From contig PLMN01000029.1 of the NCBI GenBank assembly GCA_003141555.1, positions 89,922 through 153,921 on the forward strand: a DNA stretch of 64,000 nt, given 5' to 3'. The DNA comes from Candidatus Aminicenantota bacterium. GTDB taxonomy: Bacteria > Acidobacteriota > Aminicenantia > Aminicenantales > UBA4085. The notes beneath the pieces were generated by a model. It had not been told where the DNA came from and did no database searches. It worked only from the letters and a program-made list of their open reading frames with translations. Positions 8,902 to 17,265 of this stretch are shown piece after piece (within the stretch, counting starts at the first letter, position 1; every line of letters starts with the position of its first letter). The position numbers and the translations under genes were made by a program.

Positions 8902-10329
8902 TTATTGATTTCCTTCGAACAGCGCCCAAGGGTTGGCTTTCATGTCCTTGAGGAATTTCGCCTGCCATTTATACTCGGGATGCTTGGCGAAGAAGGGCGC
9001 GGCCAGGAAGTCCTCGCCGCAGGGGTGGCCCATCCGGGCCCACATCTTCATGTCCTTGGCCAGGGCGGCCGTCGTCACCTTGCCCTGGACCGATCCACCG
9101 GGGAAGTGGGCCGCCCAGGCGAATTCGGGGACGCCCTTCGCGTCCGTATCGACATGGCCGCAGAGGACGTTGGCGTTCGCCGCCGGTTTTCCGGTGCTCG
9201 CGTCGATGTGGTCCTCCTCGAAATTTTTGCCGGCTTCAGCGTCGATCTTCCCTTTGAACTCCTCCATCAGCTTTTCCCAGCGCGCCTTTCGGACAAAGAC
9301 GGACTGTGAGGCGTCCTGGGCGTTGAACGTCGTCTCCTCGGTGATGAGCTTCGGGTCGGCGGCAAAATTGGAGCCGATGAAATAGCCGTCGCTCGTCCGC
9401 CAGGACGGGTGGTTCTTCAGGCCGAGCTCGAGCTTGGCGATCTCGTTGGTCTTGAGGTCGCCCACGAGCCAGTCGTTGGCGTAGGCACCGTTGCTCCCGG
9501 AGATCATGATGGCCATGAACTCGTCGATCGAATTCGCGTACTGGGCGGCTTTCCGGGCGCGGGCGAATTCGGGCACTCCGCCCTCGTCGAAGCTCTTGAA
9601 CTGGGAGATCGTCGTCTCGGTGTAGATGATCCCGGCCCCGTTGATCACGAAATCGTCGCCGCTGTGGATGTAACCCGGGAGGGCATCCATCAGGATCCGA
9701 TTCCCTTTGGCCGGGGTGATCTCTAGGATCGCGTTCCAGCGCTCGCCGATGATGTATTCCACCCAGGAGTTGTGGCCCATGACGATCTTCCCGTCGGCCG
9801 TGTAGCTGCCGGTGGCGATGAAGGCGCTGCAGTAGCCGGGCGCCTTGCTGGCGCCCGGTCCGGTCTTCGTCTTCGCCTCGAGATAGGGAACATAATACCA
9901 GGCCAGCTCGATCCAGCCGTTGAGGGCGGTGATGTCGTACTTGTCGTAGGGCGTGGAGGGGAGACGCGCTTTCAGCCCCTCGGCGATGCCGGCGATCTCC
10001 TCCTGGTATTCGGGCTCGAGCTTCGGCCAGAACAGGCGCTCCGCGGCGGCGCGGTAGAAAGCCCAGTCATGCTTGGTCGCCTCCTTAAGATAGAAGGCGA
10101 GCGTCTTGAGTAGGTCGTCGACCTCGGCGGCGAGGTGCCAGCCGTGCTGGAAGCCGATCTCGGCCGGCGTGCCCGAGAGGCGGACATGGATCCAGCCGGC
10201 CTTGTCCTCGCGGCTGGAATCACGGAGGCGCGGATCGCCTTTCGCCTGGCAGCCGGCCGCCCATAGGGCGGCGGCAAGAGTCAGGGCCAGGGCGGCCGGG
10301 ATGATCGATCGGGATTTGTATGGTTTCAT
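8902..10329 (-). CDS. Phospholipase B-like / C45-type Ntn hydrolase lipoprotein
   Basis: 475 residues. The signal peptide ends in lipobox WAAGC with C27 as lipidation site. The mature protein resembles phospholipase B-like proteins of the Ntn-hydrolase superfamily: GYCSAF with probable nucleophile C167 exposed by self-cleavage, ADGKIVMGHNSWVEY, a PGYIHSGDDF segment and IYTETTISQF. These hydrolases cleave amide bonds of N-acylated substrates. The family is best known from eukaryotic lysosomes, so a bacterial lipoprotein form is notable. The start is at ATG 10329 after AGGGGAC; further upstream in-frame sequence lacks a signal. A promoter lies 20 bases upstream. It probably sits in a membrane facing the periplasm or exterior. 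Substrate unknown. Confidence 0.75.
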   Translation of the reverse strand: MKPYKSRSIIPAALALTLAAALWAAGCQAKGDPRLRDSSREDKAGWIHVRLSGTPAEIGFQHGWHLAAEVDDLLKTLAFYLKEATKHDWAFYRAAAERLFWPKLEPEYQEEIAGIAEGLKARLPSTPYDKYDITALNGWIELAWYYVPYLEAKTKTGPGASKAPGYCSAFIATGSYTADGKIVMGHNSWVEYIIGERWNAILEITPAKGNRILMDALPGYIHSGDDFVINGAGIIYTETTISQFKSFDEGGVPEFARARKAAQYANSIDEFMAIMISGSNGAYANDWLVGDLKTNEIAKLELGLKNHPSWRTSDGYFIGSNFAADPKLITEETTFNAQDASQSVFVRKARWEKLMEEFKGKIDAEAGKNFEEDHIDASTGKPAANANVLCGHVDTDAKGVPEFAWAAHFPGGSVQGKVTTAALAKDMKMWARMGHPCGEDFLAAPFFAKHPEYKWQAKFLKDMKANPWALFEGNQ

Positions 10330-10348
10330 GGCTCGTCCCCTGACAGCC

Positions 10349-10378
10349 TTTATACAACAGGTTGCGGTGGGACGGCAA
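10349..10378 (-). promoter_or_regulatory. Promoter of the phospholipase B-like gene
   Basis: Reading leftward: TTGCCG (10378-10373), an 18-base spacer and TATAAA (10354-10349), followed by a Shine-Dalgarno AGGGGAC and the ATG at 10329. Confidence 0.5.
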
Positions 10379-10517
10379 TTGTCGAGGGAGCGGCGAAGAA
10401 AGGCTAGGGCCCTTTTTCCACCGGCTACGCTTCTTTTTTCCTTCGGGAGATGGGCTGCGAATCGAAGCGTCCGGGTCAAAGTTGCCGCGCGCGCAAGAAT
10501 CGCGGTCGCGGGGGGAA

Positions 10518-10545
10518 TTGACTCGCACCTGAAAAATGTTAGAAT
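10518..10545 (+). promoter_or_regulatory. Promoter of tRNA-Ser(GCU)
   Basis: TTGACT (10518-10523), a 16-base spacer and TAGAAT (10540-10545), with TG at 10537-10538 giving an extended -10. The tRNA starts 25 bases after the -10. Confidence 0.7.
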
Positions 10546-10570
10546 ACCAGCCCGACTGCCAGACGTATGC

Positions 10571-10661
10571 GGAGAGGTGCTGGAGTGGTCGATCAGGAGC
10601 GCCTGCTAAGCGCTTGTCCTGGCTCAAACCGGGACCGCGGGTTCGAATCCCGCCCTCTCCG
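10571..10661 (+). tRNA. tRNA-Ser (anticodon GCU)
   Basis: A 91-base class II tRNA. Acceptor arms GGAGAGG and CCTCTCC pair fully, discriminator G at 10661. The anticodon loop CTGCTAA carries GCT, reading AGC/AGU serine codons. It has a long variable arm and a T-arm with GGGTTCGAATCCC. No encoded CCA. It has its own promoter and is followed immediately by the same repeat that follows tRNA-Ser(UGA). Confidence 0.95.
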
Positions 10662-10844
10662 TTCCTTACCCCAAGCGCCAACGATTCCCCCCTCTTTATT
10701 AGGGGGGTCGGGGGGTAAAGTTTGATAAGAATGAAGTTGAAGGCGCTTGGGGCAGTAGCGCCAACGATTCCCCCCTCTTTATTAGGGGGGTCGGGGGGGA
10801 AAGATCAATAAAAAAGGTAGAAGGCGTTTTGGGCCAATAGCGCC
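10662..10844 (+). repeat. Palindromic repeat, family 1, two tandem units
   Basis: After TTCCTTA at the tRNA end, two units of about 83 bases begin at 10674 and 10757, and a third AGCGCC start is visible at 10839. Each unit holds a CCCCCC...GGGGGG hairpin with the loop TCTTTATTA, a second G-run (TCGGGGGG), and at its end a second stem with GGCG(C/T) pairing to AGCGCC. The first unit aligns with the repeat behind tRNA-Ser(UGA). It resembles REP/BIME-type extragenic palindromes. No transposase is linked. Confidence 0.8.
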
Positions 10845-10883
10845 TCTCATTTCCCTTTGCTTATTTTTCCAAGGAGTGCTCTC

Positions 10884-13800
10884 ATGAAGCTTAAGCCCGC
10901 AGCCCTTATCCTCTTCGTTCTTGCCTCGGCCCTCGGCCTCACCGGCCTCCAGGACGCCGCCCGCAAGACCCCCGAGACTTACGCCGACGTCCTCAAGACG
11001 TTCCAGGATCCGCCGGCCGAATATCGGAGCGCCCCGCTCTGGGTCTGGAACGATCGGATGACGAAGACCGAAATCGAGGAGCAGCTCGCCGATTTCAAGG
11101 CCCACGGCATCGGTGGGGTTTTCGTCCATCCGCGGCCCGGTCTGATCATTCCTTACCTGTCGGATGAATGGCTGGCCATGTTCAAGCACGCCGTGGACAC
11201 CGGCAAATCCCTGGGCATGAAAATCTGGATCTACGACGAGAATTCCTATCCGTCCGGGTTCGCCGGGGGCCACGTCCCCGCCCAGATGCCGGACGCCGTG
11301 AGGACGGGCCTGAACGGGACGAAGGCCACGGAGCTCCCCGAAAGCTTCGCCGTCGCGCCGCTCGTCGTCCTGAGAAGCACGCCTTCGGGCTATGAGGATA
11401 TCACGGTCGAGGCGAAGGCCAAGGGCAAAGCCCTCGGCCCCGCCGATTATTACATCTTCGACCTGAATCCCCAGAAGCCCAATCCCTGGTACGGCGGGTT
11501 TACGTACGTCGACCTCATGCGCCGCGATGTGACCGAGAAGTTCCTCGACATCACCCTCAACGCCTACCGCAAGGCTTTCGGCGACGAGTTCGGCAACACG
11601 GTCCCGGGCTCTTTCGAGGACGAGGCCGAGATCGGCCCGGCCGGCGGGCCGGGGATGACCGTCGTCAACTATACCCCCGCCCTCTTCGCCAAATTCAAGG
11701 AGCGGTGGGGTTATGACTTGAAGACCAGCCTGCCGTCGCTCTTCGACGAGGTCGGCGACTACCGCCGCGTCCGCCATGACTACTATGCCTTGATCCTCGA
11801 TCTCTTCATCGACGGTTGGATGGTCCCGTACTCCGAATACTGCTTACGCAACAAGCTGGTTTTCACCGGACATTACTGGGAACACGAGTGGCCGAGGCCG
11901 ACCGAGAACCCCGACAACATGGCCTTCGCCGCCTTTGCCGGGATGCCGGGGATCGACATCCTGATGAACGACTTCCAGACCGACACCCACGCCCAGTTCG
12001 GCAACGCGCGCTCCGTCAAGGAAATCCGGAGCGCGGCCAACCAGATCGGCCAGCAGCGGACCATGTCCGAGACCTACGGCGCCGGCGGCTGGGACCTGAC
12101 CTTCTTCGACCAGAAGCGGATCGCGGATTGGGAGCTCGCCTTGGGCGTGAACTTCATCGACCAGCATCTGTCCTATGTCACGATCATGGGCGCCCGCAAA
12201 CGCGACCACCCGCAGTCGTTCTCCTATCATGAGCCCTGGTGGGGCTCCTATGGGATGATGGGCGACTATCTCGGCCGCCTTTCGACCGTCATGTCCCTCG
12301 GCCGCCAGGTGAACAACATCCTCGTCCTCGAGCCCACCACGACCGCCTGGCTCTATCATTCTCCCCGGGGAGACACGGACAAGATCAAGTCCCTCGGCAA
12401 GGATTTCCAGGATTTCGTCAACGGCCTCGAGGCGGCCCAGATCGAATACGATCTGGGAAGCGAGCGCATCCTTCGGACCGCAGCCAAGGTCCGGGAAGGC
12501 CGGCTAATCGTGGGCCAACGGACCTATGACGTCGTCGTTCTGCCGCCCGGGATGGAAAACGTGGAGGATGCGACGGCCGTCCTTCTCGGCGATTACGCCG
12601 GCCAGGGCGGCAAGGTCGTGTCCTGGATCGGCGCCCCGCCGATCGTGGCCGGTAAGCCCGACGGGCGCCTGGCCAAGGTCGCGGCCTCCCAGCCCCAGAA
12701 CTGGCTTGCGGCCAAGCCCGAGACGTGGCGGGCCGAGCTGCTTCGTTTGTCGGCGGCCTCCTTTGCCGTCGAGCCCGGCCGGTCCAAAGGGCCGGAGCCC
12801 GCCTATCTCTTCCATCACCGCCGCGTACTCAAGGATGCCGAGCTTGTCTTCCTGGCCAATTCGAGCGCCAAGGCTTCGGCGAGCGGCACGATCGCGGCGC
12901 CGGCCGGAGCGTGCGACTCCTGGGACCCTCTCACGGGAAAGGCGGCGCCTTATCCGGCCGCCCTCAAAGAAGGAAAGCTCCGGGTCGAGTTCGAGATCCC
13001 CCCGGGGGGAAGCCTGCTGCTCGGCCTGCGCCCGACGGGCTCCCCGGCGTCGAAATCCGGTTCGACGCGCGAGTCCGCGCTCGCCTCGGACAAGGCTCCG
13101 AGCGTCCGGCGCGAGTCGCCGAACGTTTTGACGCTCGATTATTGCGATCTGACCCTCGACGGGAAAACGGAGCCCGACCTCTTCTTTTACGACGCCCAGC
13201 TCAAGACCTTCCGTCGCCACGGCCTCGACCGCAATCCGTGGGACAGCGCGGTCCAATACAAGACCAACATCCTGGACAAGGACCATTTCGCCCCGAATTC
13301 GGGCTTTGAGGCGACGTTCCGTTTCCCGGTGGCCGATGGCGTCCGGACGGCATCGCTTCGGGCCGTCGTCGAGCGGCCGGGGCTTTTCCAGGTCTCGATC
13401 AACGGCCGGACGATCACTCCGCTTCCGGGGCAGTGGTGGCTTGACAAGGCCTTCGGCGTCTTCGACATCGGGGCCTTCGTCAAGACGGGGGAGAACGCGA
13501 TCACCCTTAAGTCCGCGCCGTTCACCATCCATTCCGAGCTCGAGGCGGTCTATATCCTCGGGGATTTCGGGGTGGCGGGCGAGGACAAGGGGTTCAAGAT
13601 CGTGCCGGCCGCCCCGCTGGGTATGGGTGCCTGGTCGGAGCAGGGCCTGCCCCTGTATTCTGGTCCGGTGTCTTATGCCAAGACGTACAACCTCCGCACC
13701 GGCGATTTCCGCAAAGCGCGCTATTTCGTCGAGCTGGGCGCATGGACGGGAAGCGTCGCCGAGGTCCGGGTGAACGGGAAGCCGGCGGGCTCCATCGCCT

Positions 13801-14051
13801 TCGCGCCCTATCGCCTCGACGTCACGAGCCTGTTGACCCTCGGCTCGAACGATATCAGCGTGTCCGTCCTGGGGACGCTCAAGAACACGCTCGGCCCCTT
13901 CCACAACGATCCCCCGCTCGGGCGAGCCTGGCCCGCCTCCTTCCAGCAGGGAGCGAAGGCCGGGCGGCCGGCCGGGGCCAAATACTCCGTGGTCGGATAC
14001 GGGTTGTTCGAGGATTTCAAGCTCGTCCCGGTGAAGACAACGGGCGATTGA
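10884..14051 (+). CDS. Secreted GH106-like glycoside hydrolase (alpha-L-rhamnosidase type)
   Basis: 1055 residues with a signal peptide (residues 1 to about 22). The N-terminal catalytic part shows APLWVWNDRMTKTEIEEQL, GIGGVFVHPRPGL and WIYDENSYPSGFAGG, the pattern of GH106 and related large glycosidases. The middle (about 380-640) contains the rest of the barrel and a Rossmann-like segment with PPGMENVEDA. The C-terminal 250 residues look like galactose-binding-type beta-sandwich modules (FRVNGRTI-type strands, TLGSNDISVSVLGTL). It probably removes rhamnose or another deoxysugar from plant or bacterial glycans. Start ATG 10884 after AAGGAG. The family assignment is moderately sure; substrate unproven. 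Confidence 0.75.
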   Translation: MKLKPAALILFVLASALGLTGLQDAARKTPETYADVLKTFQDPPAEYRSAPLWVWNDRMTKTEIEEQLADFKAHGIGGVFVHPRPGLIIPYLSDEWLAMFKHAVDTGKSLGMKIWIYDENSYPSGFAGGHVPAQMPDAVRTGLNGTKATELPESFAVAPLVVLRSTPSGYEDITVEAKAKGKALGPADYYIFDLNPQKPNPWYGGFTYVDLMRRDVTEKFLDITLNAYRKAFGDEFGNTVPGSFEDEAEIGPAGGPGMTVVNYTPALFAKFKERWGYDLKTSLPSLFDEVGDYRRVRHDYYALILDLFIDGWMVPYSEYCLRNKLVFTGHYWEHEWPRPTENPDNMAFAAFAGMPGIDILMNDFQTDTHAQFGNARSVKEIRSAANQIGQQRTMSETYGAGGWDLTFFDQKRIADWELALGVNFIDQHLSYVTIMGARKRDHPQSFSYHEPWWGSYGMMGDYLGRLSTVMSLGRQVNNILVLEPTTTAWLYHSPRGDTDKIKSLGKDFQDFVNGLEAAQIEYDLGSERILRTAAKVREGRLIVGQRTYDVVVLPPGMENVEDATAVLLGDYAGQGGKVVSWIGAPPIVAGKPDGRLAKVAASQPQNWLAAKPETWRAELLRLSAASFAVEPGRSKGPEPAYLFHHRRVLKDAELVFLANSSAKASASGTIAAPAGACDSWDPLTGKAAPYPAALKEGKLRVEFEIPPGGSLLLGLRPTGSPASKSGSTRESALASDKAPSVRRESPNVLTLDYCDLTLDGKTEPDLFFYDAQLKTFRRHGLDRNPWDSAVQYKTNILDKDHFAPNSGFEATFRFPVADGVRTASLRAVVERPGLFQVSINGRTITPLPGQWWLDKAFGVFDIGAFVKTGENAITLKSAPFTIHSELEAVYILGDFGVAGEDKGFKIVPAAPLGMGAWSEQGLPLYSGPVSYAKTYNLRTGDFRKARYFVELGAWTGSVAEVRVNGKPAGSIAFAPYRLDVTSLLTLGSNDISVSVLGTLKNTLGPFHNDPPLGRAWPASFQQGAKAGRPAGAKYSVVGYGLFEDFKLVPVKTTGD

Positions 14052-14127
14052 CGGGACCGGCGTCCTGCGATATAAAAGTGCCCTCATCCGCCCGGCCGCC
14101 GCGGCCGGAGCGGGCGGGGGAGCACGC

Positions 14128-14754
14128 ATGAAAAGGTTCTTCGGATTTTTCTTCGGGACGGTCTTCCGCCCCAACCACGCCTTCGCCGCGCTCCAGTCGG
14201 ATCCGAAGCGATTCTCAAAGGGCTTCCGGGCGATCCTGACGTCCGGCTTCCTTTTTACGCTCACGGCCGGATTGCTGGCGGTCGGCGGGGCGCAGGTCGT
14301 CGCGCCCCCGATCCTCCCTCTGGGCGTCGAGAACTATTACGTCTACCAGGTTTTTTTCGCTCTACCGGTCTTTCTCGCCGGATGGATTCTGGCCGGGTCG
14401 TTCGCCCGTGTCTTCGGGCGGTGGAAGAAACGGACGGCGTCATATCCCGGCACGCTGGCCGCCCTGGGATTTGCCTTCGGCGTCCCCGCGCTTGCCGCCT
14501 GGGTGCCGCAAGCCGTCTTCGCCGCGTTGACGCTTCTCGGCTTGGGCCAGGACGAGTTCATGGATCTAACCGCCCGGCCCGGTCTTCAACGGACGATCGC
14601 CTTCGCCGTGCAGGGACTTGTCGCCGTCTGGACGATCTTTCTGTCCGCCGCGGCGGTCCGCGCGGGACTGAGGCTCCGCTGGGCGAAGGCGATTCCGCTG
14701 GGCTTCCTGACGGCGGCGCTCTTCCTCGCCTTTGTCCTCGTCTTCATCCGCTAG
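14128..14754 (+). CDS. YIP1-like integral membrane protein
   Basis: 208 residues with about five transmembrane segments, beginning with FFGTVFRPNHAFAAL, which resembles the start of bacterial YIP1-domain proteins (P...F..L). Hydrophobic stretches lie near residues 33-55, 75-95, 110-135, 155-175 and 185-207. The GGGGGAG motif ahead of ATG 14128 supports the start. It is 10 bases from the next gene and likely belongs to the glycosidase operon. No enzymatic motif is visible and the role is unknown. Confidence 0.5.
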   Translation: MKRFFGFFFGTVFRPNHAFAALQSDPKRFSKGFRAILTSGFLFTLTAGLLAVGGAQVVAPPILPLGVENYYVYQVFFALPVFLAGWILAGSFARVFGRWKKRTASYPGTLAALGFAFGVPALAAWVPQAVFAALTLLGLGQDEFMDLTARPGLQRTIAFAVQGLVAVWTIFLSAAAVRAGLRLRWAKAIPLGFLTAALFLAFVLVFIR

Positions 14755-14763
14755 CTCCGGACC

Positions 14764-16788
14764 ATGATCGACGTCAAGGAGCACGTTTATCACGACGACC
14801 CCAAGATTGGACATCCCGACGTCCGGACCGAGCTCAAGGACGTCTCGTATTTCTTCCTCGGCAATGGTTTGATCCAGGCCGTGGTCCAGGCCGCCCCCGG
14901 CGGCGACGCGACCCCGGTCGGCCTGCTCGTCATGAATCCGGAGCGCCTGCGCAAAAAGCGGGAGGCCTTGACCATGGACGAGAAGACGGGCCTGGAGCGG
15001 ACGGCGGTCAGGATCTTAGCCGGCGGCGTCGAAGATCGCGCCGCCGCGGGCGCATTCGAGGCGTCGTGGGAGAACGGCCATCCCGTCCCCACGGTCGCGG
15101 TCCGCTGGCGGTGCGCCGCGGCGGAGGTGACCGAGCGCTTCTCCTGTCCGGAAATGAAGCGCCCGGTCTTGGTCCGCGACATCGAGATCCGCAACCGCGG
15201 GCGGCGCCGCCTCGGCTACCGGCTCGAGACCGGAGTGCGAGAGATTCTCCTGACCCGGTCGTTTGTCCTCGCCCCAAACGAAGCCAAGAGCTTATCCGTG
15301 GCGTATGAGCTCCATGCCGCCGAGGATCTGGTCACGCCGTCGTTCGGCCGGGCTTCGAAGCCGGGCAGGGCGGCTGTCGATTTTTGGGACGGCCTGACCC
15401 GGATCTCGTTCGGCGATCGGCTCCTGGACGGATTCTTCGCCGCCGCCCGCGCCCAGCTTCCGGCCGTGATCTCGCGCGCCGGGATGCTTGACGGCTCGGT
15501 CTGGCAATACAATCGCGAATGGCTCCGCGATCAGGCGATCGTCGCCCTGGCCATGACCATGCTCGGGGCGCACGACCGTGCCCGGACGATGTTCGACCGG
15601 CTGCTCGACAAATTCGTCACCGACGAGGGCGACACCGTCGATTCCAGCGAGCGGCGCGCCCCGGACGAGGTCGAACTCGACCAGAACGGATATCTCCTGG
15701 CGAGCCTCCGCGACTATGTCCTCTGGACGGGGGACCGTGACATCCTCCGCCGCCATTGGCCGAAAATCGCCGCGGCGGCCGAGTTCCCCCTTCGGGATGT
15801 CTTCCGCCATCCGGCGAGCGGCCTCCTGGCGAATCGGCGAGAGTTCTGGGAGCGGCACCAAGCCCACGGCATCGAGCCGGGGTTGGAGCTCGTCCATCAG
15901 CTCTTCACGACGCTCGGCCTGGGCGCGGCCGCGGCGCTCGGCCGCATGACCGGCCGCTACGCTGAAGCCGTGCGCTGGGAAGGCGAGTCGCTCAGGATCA
16001 AGGGGGCGATGCTGGAAGACCCCCGCTTCCGGATGGTCGATAACCGGGGCTTCATCAAGCGGCGGCTCGCGCGCGGGCCCGTCCAGGAGAAGATCACCCC
16101 GCGTCCGGATTCCGGGCTGCCCGCGGGCTCGCCCCTCGCGGCCCCCGGGACGCACTTCCTCAATCCCGATTCGTCCTCGGTTCTGCCCGTCGCCTTCGGC
16201 CTGGTCGCCCCGAACTCGCCGCTCTGCGCCCTGACGTTGGGCTCGCTCGAGACCCTCTGGAATCAATGTTGGACCGGGGGAGGGTACGGGCGATACAACG
16301 CCACGTCCGAGCCCGATTCGCCCGGCGGGTGGCCGATCGCCTCGCTCTTCATCGCCCGGGCGAGCGTCGAGGCGGGCCGCCCGGACACCGCCTGGCGCGT
16401 CCTGCGCTGGATGGACTCCGTTGCGGGGGCCGGGGCCGGATCCTGGTTCGAATTCTATGGTCGGCGCCTCGCCCCTCCTTTCCCGCAAGTCGGCATCCTG
16501 CCCTGGACCTGGGCGGAGATCGTCATCCTCTTCGTGAATCACATCCTCGGGATCCGGCCCGAAGAGATCGGGCTGCGTGTCCGGCCGCGGCTGTTGTCCG
16601 GCCTGAAGGGTGCCGAAGCGTCGCTCCCTTTCCAGAACGGCCGGCTCGAATTGAGCGTCCGGAAGGGGAGAGCGGGATCCTCAGCCCGCTTCGCCGCGAA
16701 CAGCCTCGTTCTCTCGGCGGGCCCCGAGGATGTCCTCCTGGCCTATCCCGGCCGCGATTTCCGCATCGAAGCGCGCGTCCGCCCATGA
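14764..16788 (+). CDS. Six-hairpin glycosidase-like protein (GH15/amylo-1,6-glucosidase type)
   Basis: 674 residues, no signal peptide, so probably cytoplasmic. The N-terminal 215 residues form a beta-rich domain opening with FFLGNGLIQAVVQ. The rest fits an (alpha/alpha)6 barrel: QYNREWLRDQAIVALAMT carries a putative acid residue pair, and DEVELDQNGYLLASLRDYV is a second conserved block. Members include glucoamylases and glycogen-debranching enzymes. Because the gene lies with an exported GH106-like enzyme, it may act on the imported oligosaccharide (inference). Its stop overlaps the next start by ATGA. The exact family number is uncertain. Confidence 0.65.
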   Translation: MIDVKEHVYHDDPKIGHPDVRTELKDVSYFFLGNGLIQAVVQAAPGGDATPVGLLVMNPERLRKKREALTMDEKTGLERTAVRILAGGVEDRAAAGAFEASWENGHPVPTVAVRWRCAAAEVTERFSCPEMKRPVLVRDIEIRNRGRRRLGYRLETGVREILLTRSFVLAPNEAKSLSVAYELHAAEDLVTPSFGRASKPGRAAVDFWDGLTRISFGDRLLDGFFAAARAQLPAVISRAGMLDGSVWQYNREWLRDQAIVALAMTMLGAHDRARTMFDRLLDKFVTDEGDTVDSSERRAPDEVELDQNGYLLASLRDYVLWTGDRDILRRHWPKIAAAAEFPLRDVFRHPASGLLANRREFWERHQAHGIEPGLELVHQLFTTLGLGAAAALGRMTGRYAEAVRWEGESLRIKGAMLEDPRFRMVDNRGFIKRRLARGPVQEKITPRPDSGLPAGSPLAAPGTHFLNPDSSSVLPVAFGLVAPNSPLCALTLGSLETLWNQCWTGGGYGRYNATSEPDSPGGWPIASLFIARASVEAGRPDTAWRVLRWMDSVAGAGAGSWFEFYGRRLAPPFPQVGILPWTWAEIVILFVNHILGIRPEEIGLRVRPRLLSGLKGAEASLPFQNGRLELSVRKGRAGSSARFAANSLVLSAGPEDVLLAYPGRDFRIEARVRP

Positions 16789-17072
16789 GCCCTGAACGAG
16801 CATCGCAGAGAACCGTGATCCTGATCGCCTCGGCCGTGCTGGGGACGATGCGTCTCACCGGCCAGATGCTGAGCATGGGCCTGGCGACTCTCGTCTTCTC
16901 GCTCTATCTGGGGTCGGCCCAAATCGTGCCGGAGAATCACCTTCGGTTCCTGGCGGCCATGAAAACGGCCGGGCTGTTCTTCGCCGGGCTCTGCGTCCTG
17001 GGGGTTTTTGCCTCGCACGTCCGAGGGCGGATGCGCGCCCCGGGCAACGGAGTTCTAGGAGGTCGGACATGA
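16785..17072 (+). CDS. Small two-helix membrane protein, unknown
   Basis: 95 residues with two hydrophobic stretches, about 10-45 and 62-80, and a basic C-terminal tail. I do not recognise it. The start ATG at 16785 overlaps the stop of the glycosidase gene (ATGA), and its own stop overlaps the ATG of the decayed cupin_5 gene in the same way, so translation is probably coupled. Confidence 0.6.
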   Translation: MSPERASQRTVILIASAVLGTMRLTGQMLSMGLATLVFSLYLGSAQIVPENHLRFLAAMKTAGLFFAGLCVLGVFASHVRGRMRAPGNGVLGGRT

Positions 17073-17221
17073 CGGACGCGCGGTTCTGAATCGAGGAGTT
17101 GGACCTCGAGCCCCATCCCGAGGGCGGCTGGTTTCGGGAAGTTTATCGGGCGAAGGAATCCGTCCCCGCCGCCCGCTTCCCGGGCCAGAAGGCGGTCATT
17201 GCCCGGCTGACCCGGGCTTGA
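17069..17221 (+). pseudogene. Remnant of a cupin_5 (DUF985) gene
   Basis: A strong AGGAGG (17057-17062) precedes ATG 17069. After six codons there is an in-frame TGA (17087-17089); beyond it the frame reads IEELDLEPHPEGGWFREVY, the N-terminal hallmark of DUF985/cupin_5 proteins, normally preceded by Trp at that site, so TGG has probably mutated to TGA. The frame stops at 17219-17221 after about 50 codons, whereas the family has about 150 residues, so the cupin barrel is missing. UGA recoding is unlikely because Trp is TGG and TGA ends many genes here. The flavo-diiron promoter overlaps its end. Confidence 0.75.
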
Positions 17222-17246
17222 AGTCCGCTCGCCGAAAGTCTATAAT
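17218..17246 (+). promoter_or_regulatory. Promoter of the flavo-diiron protein gene
   Basis: TTGAAG (17218-17223), exactly 17 bases, and consensus TATAAT (17241-17246), followed by Shine-Dalgarno TAGGAA and ATG 17266. Confidence 0.75.
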
Positions 17247-17265
17247 ATTGGTAGGAATTAAGATC

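Noticed and set aside
17069-17221. UGA recoded as Trp or selenocysteine in the cupin_5 frame
   Set aside because: Trp is encoded by TGG and TGA ends many intact genes in the window; the frame is also truncated, so decay is simpler. No SECIS-like structure was obvious.
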